A stretch of 64,000 nucleotides of DNA from Brevipalpus yothersi (Eukaryota > Arthropoda > Arachnida > Trombidiformes > Tenuipalpidae): positions 1 to 64,000 of the forward strand of contig QZCP01000645.1 of NCBI GenBank assembly GCA_003956705.1, written 5' to 3'. A program made the translations under genes and the position numbers. This document shows, piece after piece, positions 37,870 to 50,365 of this stretch; within the stretch, counting starts at the first letter, position 1, and the number at the start of each line of letters is the position of its first letter. The notes beneath the pieces were generated by a model. The model did not search any database. It was not told the DNA's origin and was given only the letters and a program-made list of their open reading frames with translations.

Positions 37870-39069
37870 ATATGTGTGTGTACATGTGTATGTTCTATTG
37901 GAGAGAGAGAGAAAGAAGAAAGGCCCAGAATTTTGTATATACCAATAGAATAATATTCAAGTCAAAGAACGTAATAATAATACACCAGCATTGCTGACAC
38001 GGCACATCTTCACAGGCGAGCTTCCAGGAATACAACTGTATAACACACATTTGTATGAATTATCATTCTTACGATTCTTTTCAGCGCTCACCATTCCTGT
38101 ATATGTAACTGTTTATGGTGGTATATGTATATTTAGGCTTCCGAAATGCAAAGCAGATCAAAATATTTACATCTATTCACGAATACTGATGCCATACATT
38201 CTGCCTTCTCTCTTTCTTTCTTTCTTTCTTCACATCATGATGGAACAGACATCATGTAGTGGCATCTCTACACTGATTACCGCTGAGTATGGTAGATAAT
38301 TTGCATCCTCATTAACTGGACAGTAAATATTCCATGTAAAAGGGAGAGAAAGAGAAAGAAAAAGAATGTGTTCCAGTGAGGTTGAATATATATTTTCGAA
38401 TCACAAGTGATGAGGTTCTATTGCTTCCGCCTTTGGGGCACCATCATCATCAGGAACTTGATCATCAATGAAACTTGGGCCATCCTTTTGATTTGTTCAC
38501 TCGCTCTCTCTCTCTTTCTCTCTTTCTCTGTCTCTCTCCAGGGTACTTCAAGTCGAAATAAATTATATATGCTCATAATGAGTGACCAGAAAAATATTAG
38601 CTGCTTCTAGTAGTACCCATATAACATCAACTAATAAGTGGTGTAATCGACATTCATCGAGAGACATAGTGAAGAGAAGAAAGATGAAAAGGGAAAAGAT
38701 GAAAATGTTAAGTGGCCTGATATTTACTATACTCAAATGGAACACTTTAGAGATGAGTTTCATGTGAAATTCAATATGACATATGGTGGATGAAAAATGA
38801 TCCTGATAAACTTCTAAAACACACATACACACACACATTCATATATAGACACATGCCGGATAAGAGTAAGTGAACATGTATTTCCTGTGTACATATGCAT
38901 GAACTTATCAGAATTTGCCTTCTTCTTGAGAGATGAACTTTTTTTCTTTGTTGACTTGCTTAAAGAAAGAGAGAAAGAGAGACAAACAGACAGAGATGAA
39001 AAAATTTCATTCACAGAAGTGATGTTTTCGACCTAATTTCTCTAGTTTCTATATATTTGAAATATTGGA

Positions 39070-39104
<35 letters not shown>

Positions 39105-41213
39105 TATGAAACAAAATCAATCAAATTGATCGATACTTTGTGATGTTGGCAAGATTTTAGGTTAATATGTATGTGTCCAAGGCACGCATATATTTATTTA
39201 TATCCTTGATGTGAGAATTACTATCACACATATAGCTGGATCTGGTGTATCCTTTGAGCTAAGATTCCCCAATAGTGTGTGTATGAGTATGTCAGATATC
39301 AGGATTGATGGTACAATATATATGCAGATTGTTGTCGAGGTTGGCGAGTTTGAAGAAGAATATCATTTCTTATGGTGAGATAAGAGAAATATATTTATAC
39401 CCACACATGGCAGAGAGTATACTTCTACATTTCGTGAAGATTTCAAAATTGATGATTCAGGCACAATCTTCAATTCTGACACGCTCATCACTATCATCTA
39501 GCTGGGGGCAATTCAGAATACAAATATACCTTCTTATACTCTCACATGATACATCGAGAGTATCGTCGAAAAATCGTTACAAAATAGGGCAAAATATTGC
39601 CTTTTCCCATGGTAATATGATAATTTTCGTCAGAATATATACACATACAAGATGCCTACACACAAAAAGTTGAAGTAGAATAAGAAGAAGATGAAGAGGA
39701 GGAGAAAAAAAGGAAAAGGAATGTAAGAATAGGCTCAAGTGTACCTTATTGTAAATTTTGATCAGAATGGTAGTCATAAGTCTTATCCAGGGGGTTTCCA
39801 TACTATGGAACAATGTATGAAGAGAGTAATATCAAGAATCATGATGATCATGATGATGATGATCGGCAATGATTTTCATTCAATATACTGATAGATACTT
39901 GAGCAATACTGCTACTTCTTCTCTCTCTCTCTTTCGGTCTATTCACATTGGTATGTATGTATGGTACATAAAATTCGCATGGGAATGCAGATATATTCAT
40001 GATTACTATCTATCGAAAATAATGACCAGTGTGATATATTTCTTGGAAAGTATATGGTCCGATGAAAAAGTGAACAAGAAAAGTGGTTACATGAGCGTGA
40101 ACATCTTTTTATGGTGTTCTAGTTTTTCATCTTTTTTTCTCTTCTTTTTCTTCCTCTTCCTTCTCTTCTCCATATTGAAGCAAAAAAAAGATGAAAAAGA
40201 AGAAGATGGAGAAGAGAGAGAAAGAGCGAAAAATAATAAGGAAAAGTATCCAAGATAGATGTTGAACAATTTTATTGCTCTTCTCCCAGAAGAAAATGGT
40301 CAGGAATATGAGTGAAAGATAGAGAGAGAGAAAGAATAAAAATCTCAGATTGAGCATATTTTCAAATCTTTCCTTTTTCTTATTCTTATTCGTCTTCTTA
40401 CCTACACACTAAATCCATCGATCATTTTACATTTTTGAAGATAGAGAAAATTCTTTTTTTTCACCCTTCGCATGATACAACTCTCATCTTGCCACCCAAT
40501 TTTAAGGTTTCCTCGTTTTATTCTCTAGTTTTATTCCTCTGTCTCTATCTCTCTTTCTTTTTACTTTTAGTTTGCCAACCAAGAAGAGAATTCAGATACT
40601 GAAACCCTATAAATTTTTCTTCTCTTTCTCTTTCTCACCCTAATCTGCTTGTTACTCAACATTTACCACTTCACTTGGCAATCATTGAGAATGCTGAATG
40701 ATTGGATGATTCTGTACTCCACTTTCGAGACAGAAAGAGAGGTGGATAGAAACAAGAAGAAAAATTTATCCCACAAACATTTCGATCCCTTCAAGATTTT
40801 ATCTCAAGCGTCTCTCTTTTTCTCTTTTTCTCACTCACAAGGTTTATTACTTTCACTTGGCAAATATTCTCATGAGAACATTTCATTGCTCACCACTTTG
40901 TTCCTTTTTGACATTCGATTTATCAGATGATCGACACTTGCTCTCTTCCATCTACTTTTCCTCTCAGATAAACAGAAACCCTAATATTCAGACTGTATTC
41001 CTGCTTCTCCTTGCGACTCTCTCTCTCTCTCTCATTAAATTATCCATCCAGTCTCTTGCTTTCATCATGCTACCAGGGAGAATCTTCAGTCGAGCTCTGG
41101 TGGATGGATGGAAGATAATTCAAATTATCCTCTGTGAGCATTATGAATCTCTCTCCTTGATTAGGAATGAGCAGAGAAAAAAATGGTGAAAATTAACCTC
41201 GATAAGTGAAGAA

Positions 41214-41219
<6 letters not shown>

Positions 41220-41289
<70 letters not shown>
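41220..41289. repeat. (GA)n microsatellite
   Basis: A perfect GA run of about 70 bp. It is followed 293 bp later by a TC run at 41582-41617, so the pair is self-complementary. Confidence 0.95.
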
Positions 41290-41291
<2 letters not shown>

Positions 41292-41579
41292 GAAGATGGT
41301 AAAGACATGGAATATAAAAGATGAGAATGATGGAAGAATAGAAGGAATCATATTTGATCTCATCAATTTGTTCTCGTCAAAGCTCTTTCTCCTTTATTCC
41401 CTTGTACACATCTCTCTCTCCCCCCCCCCAATGCTCTTCTCATCCATTCATTTCTCCCATTGTGTGTGTTAATGATTCGAGATTCCGGGAATCAATTGTT
41501 GTCTTTTGAAATCATTAAGTCATATTCATCCATTTGTTTTCCTACTCAATTCTTGCTTCACCCGAGATCGAGCAATATT

Positions 41580-41622
<43 letters not shown>

Positions 41623-42800
41623 ATTCGTTCATTCATTTGCTCAGAATGCCAAGTTTTTCAGTTTCATTTCCTTCTCATCTCATTTTTTTCTCTCCCTCTA
41701 GCGATACATACACAATCATCTAAGATATCTAGGAACAAATGTGTATATATATATGTACATGGAGAGAGAAGAAGAAATATCAATAATTTCATCACTAACT
41801 GGGTGATGTGTAATCCTATGGGATATTTAAGAAATATGCCTTCAATCTAACTGGGAATACAACAAATCACAATTCTGCCGAAATCAACTAGCGTTTTGTG
41901 CTGAGAATAATTCTTTCTCTCTCTCCCTTTCTAACTTCACCGTTTACCTCAAAGTAAAGTGTTGGCAAAGGTTTCACTCTGGTCGCAATTGTGGACATGT
42001 AAAAGTAATCAGATTCTGGTGATTCACGATGAAAGTGTGTTCAGGCTATGGACAATGATGATAATAAAGTCATCATTTCGTGTGTATACACACCCAAGCA
42101 TGCACACACATACACACTGTTTGTGTATGAACCTTTATCGTTTAAATCAAATTTTCATGAGAGCTCACATGGAAACCCTTTTTTTAATACATAAATATAT
42201 ATATTATATATTTTGATATGCAAAAGGAAATACTATTAATAATTGTTTGTATGCTAATGATATGCGAGCAGATTTCAATATTATGATTACATTCTTCATT
42301 CTGAGATTACACTCTATGATTGAACCTGCGATTCACTGTGTTGTAAATTTATTCCCTACTCTTTCTTTCCCTTTCTTTCTCTCCCACATTCCCATGGATA
42401 ATCGTTTCTAGCCCACAGTTTTTTCATTTCTTCAGATCTACGAGGGTTCTTCCAAAGAACTGTTTCTCTGAACATAGCAAAATCACCAGAGTAAAAGTGC
42501 CACGTTTTCAATTCATTTCTCTTGGGAGTATGTGTGTACTTTAGACTTGTCTGGTGGATTTTTGAGCAAAAGGAAGTAAGTGAAGATACACAGGACAGAG
42601 AATTTCAATCCAATATACATTGCTGGCTCCTTGAGATTGAGATGGATACTTCTTACAAAGTGTGTATGAGCGCACGATAAAATTATTGGATCAAATGGCA
42701 TGAGAAAGGTAGTATTTATTGAAATGATACTGTCAAAAAGTGGTACAAAAATTTCTTGAATGGGCTCAAAAGCATCGAAATCCCTGGGCGCGCTTGTATA

Positions 42801-42990
42801 ATTATGGTCATCAAATTGTAATCTTTCTATCAGAAAAAAGAACGCCAGCAGCAACAATAACATAATCAGTAACAATGGGTGAATATCCAGAGGACAACAA
42901 TGAATTTTCTATGTGAAAATTACAATTATGATACATGTGATCGTATCATCGGTAATTCAGTGGTGGATATCAATTCATATCGGTATCAGA
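42801..42990 (+). repeat. Diverged dispersed repeat, copy 1 (upstream of the orphan gene)
   Basis: Shares ordered blocks with 45351-45557: AGCAACAATAACAT, ATCAGTAACAATG, AATTTTCTATGTGAAAA, ATCGGTAATT and GTATCAG/ATATCAG. Spacing is similar, with small indels. This copy ends about 170 bp before the orphan gene start codon. Confidence 0.8.
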
Positions 42991-43160
42991 AATTCTGCCT
43001 CATCTCGGTGTTTATTGGTGAGAATTTCTAAATCTCCTTCTCCATTAAATTGATGCGATCCTCAAGTGAGTACAATTGATGATTATTCAGTGAAAATTTG
43101 TTAACTTGGAAGAAGAGATTCCAAAGAGGCTAAGCTTTCCAGTGTCTTAGTTCTGGAGAC

Positions 43161-44276
43161 ATGTCAGACAGTGATGACTCTCCAATAAAAATACCAAAAT
43201 CGAAAGGTAAATCTAGAAAGAAGGCCAATAAGGTGCTCGATGAGTCTTCTGCTGATGATGAGCCGCAAACTGCAGCATCAAAAGGTTCACCAAAACCATC
43301 CAAAAAGCCTTCAAAATCAAAAAGTCCTATAAAACCCAAAGAATTAACTAAAGAACAAAGTAAAAAAGTTTTAAACCGCTGGTCCGAGTCTGCCAGAACT
43401 GAATCCTCTTCTGAAGAGAGTCCAGCAAGATCATCAAAAGGATCACCTGGAAGATACTCATCGGATAGTGCTCGATCATCAGCATCAAGTTCCTCTACAC
43501 TAACCGATTCTATGCGTGAAGAAATCCAAGACATGTTTGGTCATATGGGTCAGGTGATTGAAGAAATGTTCCATTTTACCTATTTTCTGCGAAGGATTAG
43601 CAAAAGAGAGGAAGTATTGACAGAGGGTAATGTCGATATGTGCCATCTGAAAAAATTAGTGCGTGAATTGTATGATTTTTTGTACTTTTTGATTCACGCA
43701 TACCGGGTTGAACAGTTGGAGCATCCACCAGATATTCGAGAATTTTTGCCACTTGTTATCGACAAAAGCCCAATACCCGAAGAAGAGAGGACCCAAAAGA
43801 AATGTTATGAGATCCAAAGATTGGTAACCAAAGCTTTAGCAAAATTGAAGCGCAGAGCCCAACATTTTCTCGATCACTTTGTCGTGGATGGGGAAATTTT
43901 AGGATCTGAATTTTGGGAGCAGAAGGGTAAATATGAAAATGATGTTTTCATACAATTGCTTAAAGAATTAATTGAATGGGTTGAGAAGCATCCAAGTCCT
44001 TCGATCAGTTTGATAAGTAAAGATAAAGATGGTAAAAGAAAGGTGATAACATTTTCAAGATCAGATGTACGTATTGAAGGCAAAAAAGTGAGTAAAACAT
44101 TGACCAAAAGAATATCGAGTATTGCAAGGTATGACAAAGATCCATATGAGGGTGGTAGTCAAAAAGGCAGCACAAAAGGCAGTACAAAAGGCATCAAAAA
44201 AGGTGGCAAAAAAGGTGGCAAAAAAGGTAGCAAAAAAGGTAGTAAAAAAGGTGCCAAAGAGAGTGATGAGGAGTAA
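43161..44276 (+). CDS. Intronless orphan gene, Lys/Ser-rich protein with a helical core (371 aa)
   Basis: I do not recognise this protein. The ATG at 43161 has G at -3 and the frame runs 1116 nt to TAA. Three zones are visible. Residues 1 to about 118 are rich in Ser, Lys, Pro and Glu and look disordered, with several SP and SKSP-like phosphorylation candidates. Residues about 120-290 alternate hydrophobic and charged positions and look like a bundle of helices (REEIQDMFGHMGQVIEEMF; LIQ/LLKELIEWV-type heptads). Residues about 331-367 are Gly/Lys/Ser repeats. There is no signal peptide or membrane helix, so a nuclear or nucleic-acid-associated role is possible but unproven. Mixed codon use and the absence of stops over 1.1 kb of AT-rich DNA argue for a real gene. 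Being intronless between two long-intron channel genes, it may be a retrogene or a young gene. AATAAA lies 62 nt after the stop. Confidence 0.72.
   Translation: MSDSDDSPIKIPKSKGKSRKKANKVLDESSADDEPQTAASKGSPKPSKKPSKSKSPIKPKELTKEQSKKVLNRWSESARTESSSEESPARSSKGSPGRYSSDSARSSASSSSTLTDSMREEIQDMFGHMGQVIEEMFHFTYFLRRISKREEVLTEGNVDMCHLKKLVRELYDFLYFLIHAYRVEQLEHPPDIREFLPLVIDKSPIPEEERTQKKCYEIQRLVTKALAKLKRRAQHFLDHFVVDGEILGSEFWEQKGKYENDVFIQLLKELIEWVEKHPSPSISLISKDKDGKRKVITFSRSDVRIEGKKVSKTLTKRISSIARYDKDPYEGGSQKGSTKGSTKGIKKGGKKGGKKGSKKGSKKGAKESDEE
44160..44257 (+). repeat. 12-bp coding tandem repeat in the orphan gene
   Basis: Imperfect copies of AAAAAAGGTRGY (earlier units shorter or diverged) encode KKGG/KKGS units at the C-terminus of the orphan protein. 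The last five units are nearly identical, which points to recent expansion by replication slippage. Confidence 0.85.
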
Positions 44277-44338
44277 ATATTTTGGTAGCATCAACGGATG
44301 AAATCTTAATTATTGGATGTAATTAAAATGATTCATAG

Positions 44339-44344
44339 AATAAA
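44339..44344 (+). terminator. Probable polyadenylation signal of the orphan gene
   Basis: A canonical AATAAA begins 62 nt beyond the stop codon of the 371-residue gene, which supports a short independent mRNA. Confidence 0.55.
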
Positions 44345-45018
44345 ATTTCGATCTGATCTACATGGTGGACTCATTGAATCCCTTGTCGCCTTTAGTGGGA
44401 TGAATTCCTTTTTTCAATAGTTTTTGATATTTGAGAGCAGATCTTCACTCCATTTCATTGAATTCATCATCTCTCATAGTCTACTAATCTGGACTAAAAT
44501 TCAAAGATGCACGCTAACATGGCCCGGCAATCAATAGAATCGGTTAGCTCATGAGAATTTTCCTCTATTCTCACTGACTTCATGTATTATCTATGTGAGC
44601 TATTATCTAGATAAGATCTTCCAAAGAGATGAGGTATTTTCTATTCATAGTAATCAACTCCTCATCACTTGGAACATCTTATAGCTTGCCAGCAGGATGC
44701 TAATGATTCTGATTGTCATGCTGTTATGTTTGTTTACAGTTTATCATTCAGTTTGATGCTAGTCTATTTCTCAGTTTTGATTCCAGCTCAAAGGCTGATT
44801 GATTGATCGAAGAATTAGGCGAAAACTTTACTAACGTTGAATACACTACTGTATCTTCGAAAATAGTTTCATCACTGTTTTGTCGAACTGATTAAATGTT
44901 CCCAGGTCAAGTAAGGTTGATGAGACGTTTTCAAATAGTGATATTAACACAGACACAACTAACCAGAATGACATAATTATCTGATAAAAACAAAGTGATC
45001 TACACGATCCGATTTGAA

Positions 45019-45288
45019 ATGAGTCTAGAGGAGGAATCTTTTGAACGTGGTGTTCAAATTGATGATAACGGTTACGCTACCGGTTTTGGTTATTATTATT
45101 TGGTGTTTCTATCTGTTTTGTTGATGTTTCTGGTGGATAATACACATGATGATGATTACAACGATTGCCTGTACGATTATATTCATGATGTTCAACGTTT
45201 CACTGATTCTATTTCTCTCTTTCGGTTCCTCTATATCACATCCAATGAGAAATACTTCCATACTATATGTGTGTGTCCAGTAAAGTGA
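45019..45288 (+). CDS. Possible small ORF, 89 aa, unknown
   Basis: The ATG at 45019 has G at -3 and opens a frame beginning MSLEEESFERGVQIDDNGY. It contains one hydrophobic stretch (about 27-42, YYYLVFLSVLLMFLV) followed by an acidic segment. No family is recognised. It lies between the orphan gene and K2P-B. Composition is less repetitive than most chance frames here, but nothing proves it is translated; it could be leader sequence. Confidence 0.18.
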   Translation: MSLEEESFERGVQIDDNGYATGFGYYYLVFLSVLLMFLVDNTHDDDYNDCLYDYIHDVQRFTDSISLFRFLYITSNEKYFHTICVCPVK

Positions 45289-45350
45289 AGAAATCATTCT
45301 TAATGGAAAGTAATCCAGTGTGCCAGTATTATCATCATCATCGTCATCAT

Positions 45351-45557
45351 CACAATTATCATTATTATATTGTATTCATTTGGTCAGATAAAAGTACACT
45401 AGTAGCAACAATAACATCATCAGTAACAATGAATGAATGAATGTCCAGTAGTGAAAAGTGACCAGTAGGAACAAATTTTCTATGTGAAAAATACAATCAA
45501 GTGAACATGAGATTGTATCAAATCATCGGTAATTGAGCAATTCGAATTGATATCAGA
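45351..45557 (+). repeat. Diverged dispersed repeat, copy 2 (upstream of K2P-B)
   Basis: Partner of 42801-42990. It ends about 190 bp before the K2P-B start codon, almost the same distance as copy 1 from the orphan start. The rest of 44345-45746 shows no other supported feature except the doubtful small ORF. Confidence 0.8.
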
Positions 45558-45746
45558 GGTTTTTATTCTTTCAGTATTTTCTGGTGGAAACTTTCCAGAG
45601 AAAAAACCTTTTTCATTTAACAATTTTTCAGCAAGTTCAATTGATGCCACGAAATGAGTGTCATTAATCCACTCAAATCATCAGCTTAATTATCGATCGC
45701 TCAGCAAATTAAATAAATAATAAATAATAAAACTAACAGGTTGCAT

Positions 45747-46188
45747 ATGGCAAGAGAAACATCGGCTCCAGCTACAATTAGACACCAGCAACAACAGCAG
45801 CCTATATCTGGATCAGTAAAATGTCGAGATTATTGTCGAAAATTCATAGCATTCTTATTCTCTCACATTGGAATATGTGCCACAGTGGTAGCGTATATGA
45901 TTGGTGGAGCATTTCTATTTCAGCGTCTGGAGGGAGAAGCTGACGATACTTTGGACAATCGAGTTCAAGAATTAATTCAAAATACTGTGGATCATATGTG
46001 GATGATTACCCAGGAGGTGAATGTTCTCAATCAGTCTGGTTGGAAGGAAAGAATAGGAAATGATACGGACCATTTTGCCGGTCAACTAATGAAAGCAATA
46101 CACTCGGGATATGATGATAAGCCACGAAAAGGAAAGTGGGAATTTCCTGGAGCATTTCTATTCTGTTTGACAGTCATAACTACAATTG
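45747..46188 (+). CDS. K2P-B coding exon 1 (residues 1-147 plus one base)
   Basis: Encodes the N-terminus, M1, the extracellular cap and the P1 helix up to VITTI plus G. The donor is GTAAGT. The intron falls in exactly the same codon position as in K2P-A. Confidence 0.95.
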
Positions 46189-46730
46189 GTAAGTGGTTGA
46201 TACTGTTGCCTTCATGTGATCGCAATTTATATATATATTCAATCTGCTACACACACATACAAACACTGTAATAATCAGATGGGCATTCTGTTTTCTTCTC
46301 CCACTCGCTTACCCTCTCTCTTTCCCTATATACTTGGATTCATTCATTCATTTGTTTTTCCGAATCTAACTAGAACAGAAAAAGAGAGAGAGACGCATTG
46401 TTCTTTGACACACATGCTTGCTCAATGAACCGATTCTGGAACACAAATGATGCTGATACAAAATTGAGAAACGAAATAAATAAGATGAAGAGAATGAATA
46501 GTAGTTGTAGAATAAGTGAGCAGTTTCATTTGACATACACACACACATACTCACAAGCTAGTACTAGGGCACTATCGTATTCCCGATATATATATATATG
46601 TATCAATGGAGATCATTGATACTTTGTGCGCACAAAATTCTTTCTCCAGTTACTCTGTGTGAATGGAAAGAATGTGCCCACTTACGTTTCACACTCTTGT
46701 TTCACCTCTCCAAAACACTTCTCGATTCCT

Positions 46731-46779
<49 letters not shown>

Positions 46780-47515
46780 TTTTGGTTGATTCATTTTATT
46801 TCTTCCTCATCTATGTGAATGTTAGCTAAAGTGATCTTCTGCGCCAGAGAAGGCATGCAAGTGTGTATGTGTGTGAAAGAGAGAGAAAGAGAGAGTGTAT
46901 TTTCACTGCTAATGGCAATTGTGTGATACTATCGTTTTGTTGCTTATCCTTTTTCTCAGGAATTTCAGCGTAAGCAGCATACCTCTTGACAAGTGGCCAT
47001 TATTGGGAGTACACCAAATGATAGTATCATTTCGCATGTAATTACCGATAATTTGAAACTGATTTAACCGTTTAGGGGAGATAGACTGAAACAATAGAAG
47101 GAGACAATAGAAAAGAAAGGAAGAGAAGTTAACAATTATCAATCTTCCGATTGTATGTGTGATATGCTCTTTGTAACACTTTTTGAAAAAAATATACACA
47201 CTTTCAAGCTTACTGAGCCATACAGGATAAGATGAACATGAACGACTGAACATACACTACCTTACCAACGTTTCCAATGATGAACGCTCATTTGGGCATC
47301 TTCATCATGTCATGGTGAAAGAGGGTGAGTGAAAAGAGAGAGAGAGAGAAAAGAATAGAGGGATGCTGAGAATACATGGCAAAAGATGAGCAAGAATGGA
47401 AAGTGGAAACATTTCTTTGCTTTCATTTTCTTCACTGCTACTACTTCACTTGCTTGTTGCGTGAGTTGCAATCACCATTAAGATCTTTGGCCATCGAGTG
47501 GTAGGGGAAGGATAG

Positions 47516-47585
<70 letters not shown>

Positions 47586-50333
47586 AAAGTGAAAGCGAAA
47601 GTGAGTTCATCACAACAATGCATGTGTAGAGGCGCCATCATTCCCAGCATCCACATCTTCATCTTCCTCTCCTCCTGATGATCATCTTGGCTAGGCTTGC
47701 CTTCTATCTCACACACTCTTTATACTTTCATACTCTGCGGTGGTGGATGCGGAAGATTGTTAATGTAATGATAAACCTCCTCTTATTTCTTCTTCCCTAC
47801 TTTCTATCTTAGCTACCCATTCTCTCATAGACTTTCTATCTCTTTCCCTCTCTCTCTCTCATTTTTCCATCTTACCACAATCTTCTCTGTTTATCACTCA
47901 CAGCATCTCTTTTCTTCTGTACATTTACTTTGCCAGTCTCTTCGCTCTTGATACTCTCAGCATCTCAATCTTTTTGGTCCTTATTTTTAGCATCTTGCCA
48001 CCAGTCTATGGGTCAATTGGCAAAACAATGAAGAAGAGAGAGAGAGAGAGAGAGAAATGGGAATATATCTCCATGAACAGTGGATTGGCTAGGACAATCA
48101 TAGGACCATAATTCTCATCATTTTCCATCATCTCATGTGATTGGATGAGATCTTCCTCCAGTCTCATAACTGCTGACTGGCTGGATGCAGGCATTTATTT
48201 TTATTCTTTATTCTCTCCCTTCTCAAATAAGTGGAGCAGTATCAGTATGAAATAGAATCAGATCATGTGAACAAATAACGGCACTTACAGGTCAATATGT
48301 TTGTTTGTGTGTATATGAATGGCATGTGTGTGTGTGTGTGTGGTGTAGGAGCCTCAGCCAAAAGTTAAGGATATATAGTTAGATATATATATATCTTATT
48401 TCTTCACTCCTCTCTCTTCCCATCCTTTTTTTCCTCTTGATATGCTTCCGGAAAGATGATGAAGAAATAAGGGATGAAAAAGATATCTCCATCTCCATCA
48501 AGTCGATTCATCATATTTTCATTGGTCATCGACCGTATACACTTACACACACACACACACACATGATCATCTACACTGTACTCATATTCCACCAAAGTTT
48601 CATTGTCATTCCATCCAGCAGACGATATTGTTCATTATCGCTTGGAATAACTTTTCTTTTATTCTTATGTCTACCGTTTCTTCATCATCATTTCATTGCT
48701 TCCGTTTTTATCTCGCTCTCATTCCATCATCAACATGATCACACACCATGAACACAAACACAGACATAGACAGACAGATATACACTTACACTCATATGTA
48801 CTATACTTGGAAACTTAAGCAAAGGAAGAGAAAAGAATATGATGATGACAAGAAGAAGAAAGAAAATTAAGGATTGAAACTATTTCTGGTGGAAAAATAT
48901 CTTCATCATAATCTCGTTATGATCAACACACACATAAAATCTACTTCGACTTGCTGTTCCAGGCCTCAACAGATTCGCTTCTATGTTTTCTGGAATAGAA
49001 TCATAACTATCTCACAAAGAGAGAGAGATGAAAGTAATCAGCTCTAAGTTTCATGAGAGAGGTTAGAATATCGAAAAGCAGGGAAAAATAATGTTGCTGA
49101 AAATGTAGGTAAAAAGGGAAAGAGAACAAAAAATTCTGATTTCTGATTGTACTATTATTTTCTGGTTTCATTGAGAATTCATCTGTTTTATACGCGTACA
49201 TGTATTGAGTGTATAGACCCTGGAACTTCATTGTTCATGAGCTTTTTGTAGGCAACATGAGCTTGATAATTTGATTTTGATTATCTGGTGATAAATGGCT
49301 CAAAATTTTAGCAGTAAGATGGGTGTTCTTCTGTCAAATTGAATTATTTGAATCAATTACTCGACTGAGGGTTCTACTTAAGTTTTCACTTATTCGATAT
49401 ATTTCATGCCTCATTGAATGTTAAGCCATTGCCTGGCTATACCTACTAGACAATTATCCGCTATTGACATCATATTTGTTATCGGAGCCACTAGTGTTAA
49501 TTGTCTTATCAAAAATCAACCATGTAAATACTACACACAGTAATTCAATTTCTCCACCAGATCAATCTGGCTGAAGACACGTGTGACAAAGTCTTTCAAA
49601 TGAACTTTATCCACTTCAAGGAAAATATTACATAAGCAATCTTGTTGAATATCTAGAGAGAGGCTTATGGTGAGCAAGGCTATAAAATGCTTGAATACAT
49701 CAACCACCGTTTGATGGGCTTGTTTTTAGTCAGAGACATTCCTGATATTAAATTGATTTCTTAGGAAAAGAAAATGAGAATGAAGAACTTTCTCTCTCTC
49801 TCTCTCTATGTACTTCTTTCTTTCCAACTAGGTCTAGTGTATACACATTGAGCTAGTCTAGCTTTCAGTATTAATAGTGTCAACAATAAAGTATTAGTGA
49901 TCCATCTAGGTAAAGGGGAATAGAGAGGCACAAGACTTCAATATTCCCACGATAGAGAGTGGAAAAGATTAGAGAAATATGAGCTACAAGAGTTTCACTC
50001 CTAAATCTCGATTGCCTATTGCTCCATCAAGTTGCTCTTATGGGCCGAACTCTTGAATGAGCCTCTCAAAAGATTGTTCACAATCAAGATGGATGCTTGT
50101 CCACATGAATCAAAGTCAAGTCGAACGGTGTGAAGCAAAATAATGAAAAATTAATTAACATCCCACCAATGGATCAATAGATAAATGGCTTTTTCTACTG
50201 GATGAAATTGATTAACTTTTGAACCAAAGCAAAGAGAGAGAAGATGGAGAAGGAGAAGGAAAAGAGGGATCATGGAATACTTTCATCCGAACAATCTCTC
50301 ATCTTCAGAGGATGTGTAAACAGATTTTTTTCT

Positions 50334-50365
<32 letters not shown>

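Larger units (their letters stand above)
37870..43160 (+). other. K2P-A 3' region and intergenic sequence
   Basis: No supported gene. An AATAAA at 38557-38562 is the first canonical polyadenylation signal I found after the K2P-A stop, about 690 nt downstream. TC/GA arrays are at 41220-41289 and 41582-41617. A sequence resembling a P1 exon start (TCAG then GCTATGGACAATGA at 42042) stops after four codons and was dismissed. The upstream copy of a diverged repeat occupies about 42801-42990. Confidence 0.6.

Noticed and set aside
42042..42060. Possible alternative K2P exon start (AG followed by GCTATGGACA)
   Set aside because: With a donated G it reads G-Y-G-Q and then stops at once. It also lies upstream of K2P-B exon 1 and downstream of K2P-A exon 2.
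42513..42875. 120-residue minus-strand frame starting MLLIMLLLLLAFFF
   Set aside because: The apparent signal peptide is the reverse of the CAGCAACAATAAC-type repeat described upstream of the orphan gene. The rest has no recognisable domain.
43130..43534. 134-residue minus-strand frame opposite the orphan gene (also 43874-44137 and 44005-44294)
   Set aside because: These are shadows of the plus-strand coding sequence. The Ser/Asp/Glu composition mirrors the Ser/Lys codons of the sense strand.
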